DNA of 64,000 bases from an uncultured Bacteroidia bacterium (GTDB lineage: Bacteria; Bacteroidota; Bacteroidia; Bacteroidales; ML635J-15): NCBI GenBank assembly GCA_902800045.1, contig CADCCZ010000001.1, positions 248,001-312,000 of the forward strand. The letters are read 5' to 3'. The notes beneath the pieces are model-generated. The model did not search any database and was not told the origin of the DNA. It was given only the letters and a program-made list of their open reading frames with translations. The position numbers were made by a program, and so were the translations under genes. Shown here one piece after another: positions 35,472-43,313 of the stretch (position 1 is the stretch's first letter; every line of letters starts with the position of its first letter).

Positions 35472-36146
35472 ATGAAGAAAATTTTGTTTTTGGCATTTGC
35501 CATTGTTGTATCTTTTGTTGCTGGCGCACAGAATGTTGGAATCAGAGTAGGGGATGTTGCTCCAGAAATTAGCTTGCCAACTCCCAATGGCGATACAGTT
35601 AAGTTGTCATCGTTGCGAGGAAAAATGGTTCTGATAGATTTCTGGGCATCGTGGTGCGGACCATGCCGCAAGGAAAACCCCAATGTAGTGAAGGCATACA
35701 ATGCATATAAGGACAAGTATTTCCAGGCAGGTGATGGCTTTACAGTATATGGCGTATCACTCGATAAAGCAGCCGAACAATGGAAGAAAGCTATTGAGTC
35801 TGATGGTCTTACGTGGACAAATGTGAGCGACTTGCAGTATTGGAACTGCGAAGCTGGCCGTATGTATCAGGTGTCGAGCATTCCTTGCAATTTCCTTATC
35901 GACGGCAATGGTGTTATTGTTGCAAAGAACCTTCGTGGCGAAGCATTGGAGCAGACGCTTGAAAAATATATCTTTCGTCCGGTAAAATCTTTCGATGAGG
36001 CTCTCACAAATCTTAAGGTTCAGTACAATGCTCTTAAGGAAATAAAGCAGGTCGAAGAATTTCCGAAAGAAATGAAGAAAATGGGAAAGGATATTGACGA
36101 TATGCAAACGCAACTTGAGAATATGAAGAAAAAGCTGGAGAAGTAA
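35472..36146 (+). CDS. TlpA-family thioredoxin-like protein
   Basis: A 224-residue exported protein with signal peptide MKKILFLAFAIVVSFVAGAQ. Residues about 25-165 form a TlpA/ResA-like thioredoxin domain with active site Cys62-Gly-Pro-Cys65 ('FWASWCGPCRKENP') and a cis-proline segment 'YQVSSIPCNFLID'. The last 50 residues are charged and helical, probably a short coiled coil ('MKKMGKDIDDMQTQLENMKK'). It should exchange thiols in the periplasm. The start lies four bases after the murA stop, so it is in the murA operon. A hairpin terminator follows. Confidence 0.88.
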   Translation: MKKILFLAFAIVVSFVAGAQNVGIRVGDVAPEISLPTPNGDTVKLSSLRGKMVLIDFWASWCGPCRKENPNVVKAYNAYKDKYFQAGDGFTVYGVSLDKAAEQWKKAIESDGLTWTNVSDLQYWNCEAGRMYQVSSIPCNFLIDGNGVIVAKNLRGEALEQTLEKYIFRPVKSFDEALTNLKVQYNALKEIKQVEEFPKEMKKMGKDIDDMQTQLENMKKKLEK

Positions 36147-36168
36147 AAGTTGTTATATGTATTATAAA

Positions 36169-36198
36169 GAAAAGGGAAGCCATCGACTTCCCTTTTTC
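36169..36198 (+). terminator. Intrinsic terminator of the murA operon
   Basis: GGGAAG (36174-36179) pairs with CTTCCC (36187-36192), with flanking A-run and T-run that extend the stem. It begins 23 bases after the TlpA stop codon. Confidence 0.85.
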
Positions 36199-36210
36199 TT
36201 TGTGGGTATA

Positions 36211-36245
36211 TAAAAAGAAAAACCGCTTGACTTTCAAGCGGTTTT
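36211..36245 (-). terminator. Intrinsic terminator of tRNA-Lys
   Basis: AAACCGCTTGA pairs with TCAAGCGGTTT around a 3-base loop. On the minus strand it is followed by TTTCTTTTTA, directly downstream of the tRNA. Confidence 0.85.
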
Positions 36246-36246
36246 G

Positions 36247-36319
36247 TGACCAATTGGGGACTTGAACCCCAGACCCCCTGCTTAAAAGGCAGGTGCTCTA
36301 CCTGCTGAGCTAATTGGTC
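36247..36319 (-). tRNA. tRNA-Lys (anticodon TTT)
   Basis: On the minus strand the acceptor GACCAAT pairs with ATTGGTC, followed by discriminator A. The D arm GCTCAGCAGGTAGAGC, anticodon stem CCTGC/GCAGG with loop CTTTTAA (anticodon TTT) and the T arm with GGTTCAAGTCC are all intact. The 3' CCA is not encoded. Confidence 0.97.
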
Positions 36320-36343
36320 AATCCTCCCGTAGTTTTGGGACTG

Positions 36344-36351
36344 CAAAATTA
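36344..36351 (-). promoter_or_regulatory. Promoter -7 element of tRNA-Lys
   Basis: On the minus strand this reads TAATTTTG, 24 bases before the mature 5' end of the tRNA. Confidence 0.6.
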
Positions 36352-36572
36352 CAGTAAAAAATTATAATGGCAAATTTTTTTGTTGAAAATTAATTCTTAA
36401 AAAGGAAATTCTACAAAAGCAATTGAAAATTATATTGTTGCGTGTGATTTTTCTCTAAACTTCAGGCAACCTTCTGTGTAAAAAAAACGTCTAAAAAAAT
36501 AGCGGTTAAAGTTTCTTTGTAAAAAATTTTTCTTAAATTGCACCGTTTTTTATTAACGTAAAAATTATTAAA

Positions 36573-39500
36573 ATGAAGAAGATCGTAATATTCGTTTTAA
36601 GCGTTGCTGCATTGCTGGTTTCTGCTACAGTATATTCGCAGAATCAGCCAGTTAGCTTCAAAAGTCCAGAATTATTGTCGGAAATAGACAATGTAGTTGT
36701 TACTCCACCCGACATGGTTCAGGTAATGAACGAGGACGCCTCTGATGAGAAGAATGGCGAATTGTATAAGGTTGCTCGAATCCTCGATGTCAACTTGAAC
36801 ATGGATAATTGCGGTACAACCGATATCCTTGCCAACGGTACAAAGGTATGGCGCGTGCGTATTGCTTCCGAAGGCGCAAAGGCTTTGAAGGCGATGTGCG
36901 GTGTATTTTATATTCCTAATGGCGCAGAGTTGTATCTGTATAATGAAAACAGACAGCAGGTTGTTCGTCTCGATGCAAGCAATAACCCAAAGTATGGAAC
37001 ATATTATTCGCCGAAGATGATACAGGGTGGCGCTTTGTATATGGAATACGTTCAGCCTGCATCGGTTGTAGGATCCCCGGTATTTAATATCGACCAGCTC
37101 GCTTATTTCTATCGTGGCGTTGGCGCTTTTGTCGGATATTATGCACAAAAACGTGAAACGGGATTTGGCGAATCTTACGATTGTGAGGTTAATATAAATT
37201 GCCCTGCAGGTGCCAACTGGCAAGATCAGAAGAAAGGCGTTGCCGAAATATTTATAATTAGCGGTTGGAGTGGAGGTTTCTGTTCTGGTACACTTGTGAA
37301 CAATACCTCTAACGATGGTACTCCATATTTCTTGACCGCAGACCATTGTGGTGGAGTTGAAGCAGCAGGCTCTGTAGGGCAATGGGAATTTTATTTTAAT
37401 TTCGAGGCTTCAGGTTGTACAAATCCGACATCGGAACCTCAGTATCAGACCGTTGTCGGTTGCCAAATAAAAGCAAGACCTTCGGGTGAACAGGCTTCGG
37501 GAACCGATTTCTTGCTTTTGGAGTTGAATACAACCGAAGACGAACTTGAAACTATCGGCGCTTATTATAATGGCTGGGACAGAACAGATGTTGCTGCTCC
37601 TAACTCAACAGGTATCCACCATCCAAGTGGCGATATTAAAAAAATATCTATAGTTACGAGCGAATTGACATTGAGTACTTTCGGTCAGACCAATACGCCA
37701 AATGGCCATTGGAGGACAACTTGGAACGCATCTACAGGCTTTACCGAGGGCGGTTCTTCTGGTTCTCCATTGTTCAGGGATGCTAACAAGCTCGTCATGG
37801 GAACCTTGTCAGGTGGTCCATATTACGATTGCTCATCATCTGCAAGTATGTTGTACGATGTTTATGGTCGTTTCGACCTTCACTGGGAAAATGGCGGTAC
37901 AGCTGATGCAAACCGTCTGAAACCATGGCTCGATCCGGGCAATACTGGTGCGACAACTTGCCCTGGACGTTACCCGAATTCTGGAACAACACCTCCAGGT
38001 CCTGGCAATTTGAATGCTGACTTCACAGGTAATCCTACAACCGTAGATGTTGGCGGCACTGTTGCTTTCCGCGATGCTTCAACAGGTACCCCAACTTCGT
38101 GGTCGTGGACTTTCCCCGGCGGAAATCCTGGAACATCAACAGCTCAGAATCCTAGCGTTGTGTATTCTACTGCAGGTACTTATAACGTTATTCTTACAGT
38201 ATCAAATGCCGATGGCGAAGATACTGAAACAAAAACCAATTATATAACTGTTAATCAAGGTACTGATCCAGATCCTCTTGGTGAACTCGATGCCGATTTC
38301 ATTGCTTCGGCATATACAATAACAATCGGCGACTGCATTAACTTTACCGACCGTTCGTCAGGTTCGCCGACTTCGTGGAACTGGACTTTCCAGGGTGCAG
38401 AAACTGTAACTTCGACAGTACAGAATCCTACTAATATCTGCTATAATACTCCTGGTACATACAACGTTACACTGTATGTTCAGAATGCTGATGGTGACTA
38501 CGATTCTAAGGTATGCGAAGGTTGCATAGTCGTTGAAAACAATCCGCAGTTGCCGATTGCCGATTTCGAAGCCAATGTAACTGTAATACCTGTCGGCGGT
38601 GTTGTAAGATTCACAAACCTTTCGCAGAATGGTCCGTTCAACCAGTGGGCTTGGCATTTCGAAGGCGGAACTCCTGAGAACGTATCAGATTCAGTGCCTC
38701 CAGTAATTGCATATACCGAAATCGGTACATATGATGTCGAACTTAGATGCCGTAAGTCGAATGGCGTTCAGGATATCGAGCTGAAGGAAAATTACATTAA
38801 GGTTGTTCCTTTGGCTGACAGTAGACCAACGGCTAATTTTACTTCCGACAAGGTTTTGTTGAGACCCGGCGAAACGGTTCATTTTATCGACCTTAGCCAA
38901 GGTAACCCATATAGATGGAACTGGGAATTCCAAGGCGGAACACCGGCAGCTAGCACTTTGCCTAATCCAAATATAGTTTATAATGCCGAAGGCACATATA
39001 CCGTCAAGTTGACCGCTTCTAATAATATAGGTAGCGACGAAATTGTTAAGGAATTGTACATTGTGGTTTCTAATGCAGATCCATGTACCGAACCACCACA
39101 GGCTAATTTTGTTGCCACAAACAGAAACATTGCTTATGGAACCGAAGTCATGTTCGAAAATACTTCAACTGGTAACGTATCTTATTCGATGTGGACGTTT
39201 GATGGTGGTGCACCACGAACTTCAACTCAGTTCTCGCCAACAAGCGGAATACTTTATTCAACACCAGGCATTTACGATGTAACATTGTTTGTATCTAACT
39301 CTTGTGGTTCTTCAACTATTACCAAGGAAAGGTACATATATGTATTCAATAGCGCAGTTTCTGCTTTCTGCGATACAATAAGCCATATTTCTACTGGCGA
39401 TGTAATCGGTGCTAAGCAGCCTGGCGGAACTTGGGGATATCTCGCAGGTCATAACGGAAAGAAGATAAAGGCATACGCCGAATTTTTCAATACTCATACA

Positions 39501-40178
39501 TTTACTCAAGTTAGTAAGTTGCTTGTTCCTGTTACTCAAGCAGTTTATGGCGCTCACGATTCGTATGTGAGATTCTGTGTATGGGCCGACGATAATGGTA
39601 AGCCCGGAGAAGAACTTGGTAACAAGAAGGTATATATCAGAAATCTTACAGCAGGTCAGACTAATGTTGTCTCTTTCGACGAGGCAATTCCTGTTACAGG
39701 TCCGTTCCATGTAGGTTTCAAGATTAATTATCCCGATGCAAACAACGACGATATAAGCGACGACCTCTTCGTTGTTCCAATCGTAACCAACAGACCGTCG
39801 TATGGACAGAACACCATGTCGGTAATGAAGAACAATGTATGGTACACAACTACTGAATTCTTGTCGTTCAACACTGCATTGCCTATCGAACCAGTAGCTT
39901 GCTTGACCGATATCGAAGAAGTTGAGGCTGATGAGAATACGATTTCTATCTTCCCGAACCCGACAACCGGTTTGCTCAACATTTCGTTCGGCAATGCTGA
40001 AATGGGCGTTTGCAATGTCGAAATCTACGATGCTCTCGGCAGATTGGTATCATCTGAGAATGTAAGCGCATCCGATAATCACTCAATGGACATTTCGGCT
40101 TATCCCGAAGGCTTGTACATCGTAAGGATTAGCACTCCAGCATTTGTCGCAAACAAGAAGATTGTGTTGACAAAATAA
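36573..40178 (+). CDS. Secreted trypsin-like serine protease with five PKD domains and T9SS signal
   Basis: A 1201-residue protein. Signal peptide MKKIVIFVLSVAALLVSATVYS; propeptide to about residue 190; protease domain about 200-470 of the lysyl-endopeptidase-like S1 type, with His258 ('FLTADHCGG'), Asp312 ('GTDFLLLEL') and Ser396 ('GGSSGSPLF'). Five PKD domains follow (about 480-910; each with a 'W.W.F.GG' and 'Y...GTY.V.L' pattern). Next come a roughly 180-residue region and a T9SS sorting domain ('SIFPNPTTGLLNISFG' to 'NKKIVLTK'). A secreted or surface-bound endopeptidase; cleavage after Lys is possible but not readable from sequence. A -33-like TTTG (36516) and TAAATTGC near 36533 are only a weak promoter match. 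Confidence 0.88.
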   Translation: MKKIVIFVLSVAALLVSATVYSQNQPVSFKSPELLSEIDNVVVTPPDMVQVMNEDASDEKNGELYKVARILDVNLNMDNCGTTDILANGTKVWRVRIASEGAKALKAMCGVFYIPNGAELYLYNENRQQVVRLDASNNPKYGTYYSPKMIQGGALYMEYVQPASVVGSPVFNIDQLAYFYRGVGAFVGYYAQKRETGFGESYDCEVNINCPAGANWQDQKKGVAEIFIISGWSGGFCSGTLVNNTSNDGTPYFLTADHCGGVEAAGSVGQWEFYFNFEASGCTNPTSEPQYQTVVGCQIKARPSGEQASGTDFLLLELNTTEDELETIGAYYNGWDRTDVAAPNSTGIHHPSGDIKKISIVTSELTLSTFGQTNTPNGHWRTTWNASTGFTEGGSSGSPLFRDANKLVMGTLSGGPYYDCSSSASMLYDVYGRFDLHWENGGTADANRLKPWLDPGNTGATTCPGRYPNSGTTPPGPGNLNADFTGNPTTVDVGGTVAFRDASTGTPTSWSWTFPGGNPGTSTAQNPSVVYSTAGTYNVILTVSNADGEDTETKTNYITVNQGTDPDPLGELDADFIASAYTITIGDCINFTDRSSGSPTSWNWTFQGAETVTSTVQNPTNICYNTPGTYNVTLYVQNADGDYDSKVCEGCIVVENNPQLPIADFEANVTVIPVGGVVRFTNLSQNGPFNQWAWHFEGGTPENVSDSVPPVIAYTEIGTYDVELRCRKSNGVQDIELKENYIKVVPLADSRPTANFTSDKVLLRPGETVHFIDLSQGNPYRWNWEFQGGTPAASTLPNPNIVYNAEGTYTVKLTASNNIGSDEIVKELYIVVSNADPCTEPPQANFVATNRNIAYGTEVMFENTSTGNVSYSMWTFDGGAPRTSTQFSPTSGILYSTPGIYDVTLFVSNSCGSSTITKERYIYVFNSAVSAFCDTISHISTGDVIGAKQPGGTWGYLAGHNGKKIKAYAEFFNTHTFTQVSKLLVPVTQAVYGAHDSYVRFCVWADDNGKPGEELGNKKVYIRNLTAGQTNVVSFDEAIPVTGPFHVGFKINYPDANNDDISDDLFVVPIVTNRPSYGQNTMSVMKNNVWYTTTEFLSFNTALPIEPVACLTDIEEVEADENTISIFPNPTTGLLNISFGNAEMGVCNVEIYDALGRLVSSENVSASDNHSMDISAYPEGLYIVRISTPAFVANKKIVLTK

Positions 40179-40200
40179 CATAAAACATTAAGCAAAATTG

Positions 40201-40239
40201 GAAACTTCCGACTATCTTTGTGGTCGGAAGTTTCTTTTT
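40201..40239 (+). terminator. 12-bp hairpin with T-run; promoter -7 element in its loop
   Basis: GAAACTTCCGAC (40201-40212) pairs perfectly with GTCGGAAGTTTC (40223-40234), followed by TTTTT that runs into the ATG at 40240. It can terminate the protease gene. Its 10-base loop begins with TATCTTTG (40213-40220), a full -7 consensus for the transporter operon. Confidence 0.7.
40213..40220 (+). promoter_or_regulatory. Promoter -7 element of the ABC importer operon
   Basis: TATCTTTG, a full TAnnTTTG match, 19 bases before the ATG. It lies inside a perfect inverted repeat that could also act as an operator. Confidence 0.55.
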
Positions 40240-41301
40240 ATGAAAAGGTTGATATTCATATTGTTGGTATTTTCTGTGCTGTATTCCTGCAAGGATTACA
40301 GACAGGAAAAATGCGTTGTGGAGGGAAATCGCTACTCGCAGAACTTTGGAATTGTGGCTACCGACGATGGCTACGACGTTACACTTACGCGAAACAATCG
40401 TGTTTTGCATCTCTCGCGCGAGAAGTCCGATTCAACTATACAAATTCCAATTCACAGCGCCGTTTGCTTCTCGACAACCCATACAGCTTTCATCTCGCAG
40501 CTCGGCGAGGCTTCGTCGATAACGGGATTGAGCGGAACGGAATACGTTTGCGACCCTGTTGTTGTGCAAATGATTCGCGATGGAAAAATTAAGGAAATCG
40601 GCTACGACAAGCAGCTCGACATGGAACGCATAATTTCGCTGAAACCCGACGTTGTCTTTGCGTATGGTATCGACAATGAGTCTATCTCTGGTTTTCAGAA
40701 ACTAGAAAGGATAGGCATTCCGATTGTCATTGTTGACGACTATCTTGAGCCGCGTCCGTTGGGCAGGACCGAATGGATGAAATTCTTCGGTTGCTTCTAC
40801 GACAAGCTTGAATTGGCTGAACATTATTTCGACAGCGTTGAAAACCGCTACAACGAAATAAAGGCTATGCCTACCGATAAAAGTCCGAAGGTGCTTGTAA
40901 GTCTGCCGTGGAAGGGAACTTGGTGGGTGCCGGGTGGTAATAGTTTCTTCGCAAACTTTGTGAAGGAGGCTGGTGGTCAGTATGTCTTCGACAACGAATC
41001 GACCGAGAGCCTTCCGTATTCAATCGAGCAGGTTTTCCTTATGGCAAGCGACGCCGAGGTGTGGCTCAATACCAACGAGAAGACCAAGCGTTCGCAGATA
41101 CTTGATGTGGATTCGCGCCTTGAAAACCTTGCTCCTTACAAGAATGCACGCATTTACAATAACAACAAGATTACCAGCGAATACGGCGGAAGCGACTTCT
41201 GGGAGTCGGGCATTGTGCATCCCGACATAATCCTGCAGGATTTGCGCAAGATTTTCACGGAGGACGACGATAGCCTTCATTATTATAGGAAACTTGAGTA
41301 A
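40240..41301 (+). CDS. Substrate-binding lipoprotein of an iron/cobalamin-type ABC importer
   Basis: A 353-residue lipoprotein: MKRLIFILLVFSVLYS then Cys17. It has the class III periplasmic-binding-protein fold of BtuF/FecB: 'ISQLGEASSITGLSGTEYVCD' in the first lobe, 'ISLKPDVVFAYG', 'GIPIVIVDDYLEPRPLGRTEW' at the hinge helix, and 'GGQYVFDN' with 'HPDIILQDLRKIF' at the end. These proteins bind siderophores, haem or cobalamin; the sequence does not tell which, and no cobalamin riboswitch fits in the 61-base upstream gap. A longer in-frame start at 40198 is excluded because it lies upstream of the promoter. The permease and ATPase genes follow. Confidence 0.88.
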   Translation: MKRLIFILLVFSVLYSCKDYRQEKCVVEGNRYSQNFGIVATDDGYDVTLTRNNRVLHLSREKSDSTIQIPIHSAVCFSTTHTAFISQLGEASSITGLSGTEYVCDPVVVQMIRDGKIKEIGYDKQLDMERIISLKPDVVFAYGIDNESISGFQKLERIGIPIVIVDDYLEPRPLGRTEWMKFFGCFYDKLELAEHYFDSVENRYNEIKAMPTDKSPKVLVSLPWKGTWWVPGGNSFFANFVKEAGGQYVFDNESTESLPYSIEQVFLMASDAEVWLNTNEKTKRSQILDVDSRLENLAPYKNARIYNNNKITSEYGGSDFWESGIVHPDIILQDLRKIFTEDDDSLHYYRKLE

Positions 41302-41327
41302 GAGTTCGCTGAGTTATAATTTTCAAC

Positions 41328-41335
41328 TACTTTTG
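41328..41335 (+). promoter_or_regulatory. Possible internal promoter -7 element before the permease
   Basis: TACTTTTG, a full TAnnTTTG match, with no good -33 element. It would start a transcript near 41341, giving the permease and ATPase genes a second promoter separate from the binding protein. Confidence 0.4.
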
Positions 41336-41340
41336 CATTT

Positions 41341-41577
41341 ATGTATTACCGGATAACAAAACAAAATGATTCAGTCATTCCGCAAGTTAGAACAATAACG
41401 CGATACGGAACGGGGAGCGTAATATTGTTCAATTGTGCGGAATCTCCTAAGAAAACGATTTCAATAGGAGATTCCGTACAGACAGGCTCACAAGGCTCAT
41501 TCTTGCGCCTGTTCGCTTTGTCTTACGGAATGACGGGTAGGATGATGCCATTGAAATATAAAATTGTTGAACATTGA
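41341..41577 (+). CDS. Doubtful 78-codon ORF across the inserted repeat
   Basis: MYYRITKQNDSVIPQVRTIT and onward has no recognisable domain, and most of it is encoded by an inverted-repeat element (41374-41534). Its stop (TGA at 41575-41577) overlaps the TTG start of the permease by four bases, which would allow translational coupling. That is the only argument for it being translated. Confidence 0.2.
   Translation: MYYRITKQNDSVIPQVRTITRYGTGSVILFNCAESPKKTISIGDSVQTGSQGSFLRLFALSYGMTGRMMPLKYKIVEH
41374..41534. repeat. MITE-like nested inverted-repeat element inside the importer operon
   Basis: The ends GTCATTCCGCAAG (41374-41386) and CTTACGGAATGAC (41522-41534) are inverted repeats matching at 12 of 13 positions. 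Inside lies a second perfect pair, CGGAATCTCCTA (41438-41449) and TAGGAGATTCCG (41465-41476). The 161-bp element has no transposase and sits between the binding-protein and permease genes. Confidence 0.55.
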
Positions 41578-42596
41578 ACCGCAGTCTATCATATATTATA
41601 AAGTATGTTTTGATAATTGTCGCATTGATAGCACTGGCAATTATCGATGTTTGTACAGGTTCCAATCCAATACCGCTGTCGGATATTATGGATTACATTT
41701 TCGGCAGTTCGGATATGTCTGTCGATTACCAGTTTACTATCCGTGAATTCCGTTTGGCGCGACTTATTACGGCTATGATTGCTGGTGCTGCGCTGTCGGT
41801 GTCGGGCTTGCTGATGCAGACAATTTTCCGAAATCCGCTTGCTGGTCCGTATGTGCTTGGCATTAGCAATGGCGCCAGTTTGGGCGTTGCTGTAATTGTG
41901 CTTGGAAGCGGTATGTTTTTGCCGTCGGCAGATGTGTCGAACTTTGCAATACTTGTCGCTGCGGGTCTTGGCGCCGCCGCCGTGCTGATGCTGATTCTTG
42001 CAGTGAGTATGCGCGTGAGAGACATCCTGAGCATACTTATCGTGGGTATTCTCGTGTCGGGCGTGGTGGCTTCGGTGGTAAACGTGATGCAGTTTTTCTC
42101 CAACGAGGTAAATGTAAAGTCGTATGTCGTGTGGACAATGGGCAGCCTCGACTCGGTGTCGTTCAACGATTCGGTTGTACTGATACCCGTGTGCTTGATA
42201 ATGTGCGCCGTGCTGTATATGTTTTCCAAGAAACTCAACATTCTGCTTCTTGGCGAGCAGTTTGCCGTGAGCATGGGACTTAACATAAAGTGGTTGCGCG
42301 TTATTATATTTATAGGTGTAAGCGTGCTTACGGGTGCCGTTACCGCTTTCTGCGGACCGTTAGGCTTCATCGGACTTGCCGTGCCGCACATTTCGAGGTG
42401 GATTTTCAACACTTCCGACCATTTCGTGCTTGTGCCGGCTTCGATGATACTTGGCGCAGCCTTCCTGCTATGCGGCGATATTCTTTCGCATACGCTTTAT
42501 TCTCAGGGTGTTCTGCCGATTAATGCGGTGATTTCGATTCTCGGTGCGCCATTTATTATTTGGATTGTATTTAAAAATCAGCGTACAGTGATATGA
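41574..42596 (+). CDS. Permease of an iron/cobalamin-type ABC importer (FecCD/BtuC family)
   Basis: A 340-residue integral membrane protein with about ten hydrophobic helices. Family hallmarks are 'FRLARLITAMIAGAALSVSG', 'LMQTIFRNPLAGPYVLGISN' and the coupling-helix region 'AVTAFCGPLGFIGLAVPHI'. The start appears to be TTG at 41574, since a stop codon lies only two codons upstream and no ATG is near. The upstream gap holds a MITE-like element, so the original ATG and ribosome-binding region may have been displaced. It ends in a 4-base ATGA overlap with the ATPase gene. It forms the channel through which the bound ligand crosses the inner membrane. Confidence 0.92.
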   Translation: MNRSLSYIIKYVLIIVALIALAIIDVCTGSNPIPLSDIMDYIFGSSDMSVDYQFTIREFRLARLITAMIAGAALSVSGLLMQTIFRNPLAGPYVLGISNGASLGVAVIVLGSGMFLPSADVSNFAILVAAGLGAAAVLMLILAVSMRVRDILSILIVGILVSGVVASVVNVMQFFSNEVNVKSYVVWTMGSLDSVSFNDSVVLIPVCLIMCAVLYMFSKKLNILLLGEQFAVSMGLNIKWLRVIIFIGVSVLTGAVTAFCGPLGFIGLAVPHISRWIFNTSDHFVLVPASMILGAAFLLCGDILSHTLYSQGVLPINAVISILGAPFIIWIVFKNQRTVI

Positions 42597-43312
42597 TGGG
42601 AGAGGTGGTACTGAATATTGAAGGACTAGTTTTCGGACATAAGGCTCCGTTGGTGTCGCAAGCAGTTGATATTTCGGCAAGTGCAGGCGATTTTATCTGC
42701 CTTGTGGGACGAAATGGCACGGGAAAGACGACAATGCTGAGTACGCTCATCGGTGTAAAGAAGCCTTTGGCAGGACATATAAGCATCTGCGGTGTGCCAC
42801 TCGACCGAATTTCGGCAAGGGAGAAGTCGCGCTATATCAGTTTTGTGCCGTCGAAGGTGGAGGCTGTGCTGAATATGCGTATCCGCGACCTGATTGCCGT
42901 CGGTAGAAGTCCATATACAAACATTTTCGACCGCCGTACGAAGGTCGATGAGGCTATAATCGAGGATTTTATACAGAAATTCGGTTTGTCGGACATTGCC
43001 GCATCGATGATTACCGAAGTGAGCGACGGTGAAAGGCAGAAGGCAATGATTTGCCGAGCGATGGTGCAGCAGACGCCTGTGATTCTGCTCGATGAACCGA
43101 CTGCTTTTCTTGATTTCTTTGCTAAACGCAAACTTTTGTCCGACCTGAAGAAAATAGCCTCGGAGGAAAACCGATGCATAATTTTCTCGTGCCACGATTT
43201 GGAAATTGCAGCAAAATATTGCTCCCATATTTGGCTTCTCGACGATAGAAAACTCGAATCGGTAACCGTTGATGAATTCCTTAATGGCGGTTACTTCTCA
43301 AAATATCAGTAA
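42593..43312 (+). CDS. ATPase of an iron/cobalamin-type ABC importer (FecE/BtuD family)
   Basis: A 239-residue ATP-binding subunit. Walker A 'GRNGTGKTT' (residues 39-47), signature 'SDGERQK' (144-150; Asp instead of the usual second Gly), Walker B 'VILLDEP' (163-169), D loop 'AFLD' and switch His in 'FSCHD'. The Q-loop reads 'SFVPSK', with Ser where Gln is usual; Gln-less Q-loops occur among Bacteroidota FecE-like ATPases as far as I recall. The start overlaps the permease stop by four bases, and cinA begins one base after its stop, so all belong to one operon. Confidence 0.92.
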   Translation: MMGEVVLNIEGLVFGHKAPLVSQAVDISASAGDFICLVGRNGTGKTTMLSTLIGVKKPLAGHISICGVPLDRISAREKSRYISFVPSKVEAVLNMRIRDLIAVGRSPYTNIFDRRTKVDEAIIEDFIQKFGLSDIAASMITEVSDGERQKAMICRAMVQQTPVILLDEPTAFLDFFAKRKLLSDLKKIASEENRCIIFSCHDLEIAAKYCSHIWLLDDRKLESVTVDEFLNGGYFSKYQ

Positions 43313-43313
43313 T

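Noticed and set aside
34151..35716. 521-codon minus-strand ORF opposite murA
   Set aside because: The plus strand encodes a complete MurA with all its motifs, and the antisense frame has no recognisable domain or promoter.
40179..40239. Possible cobalamin or metal riboswitch upstream of the importer
   Set aside because: Only about 60 bases are available and they form one simple hairpin; none of the conserved riboswitch elements is visible.
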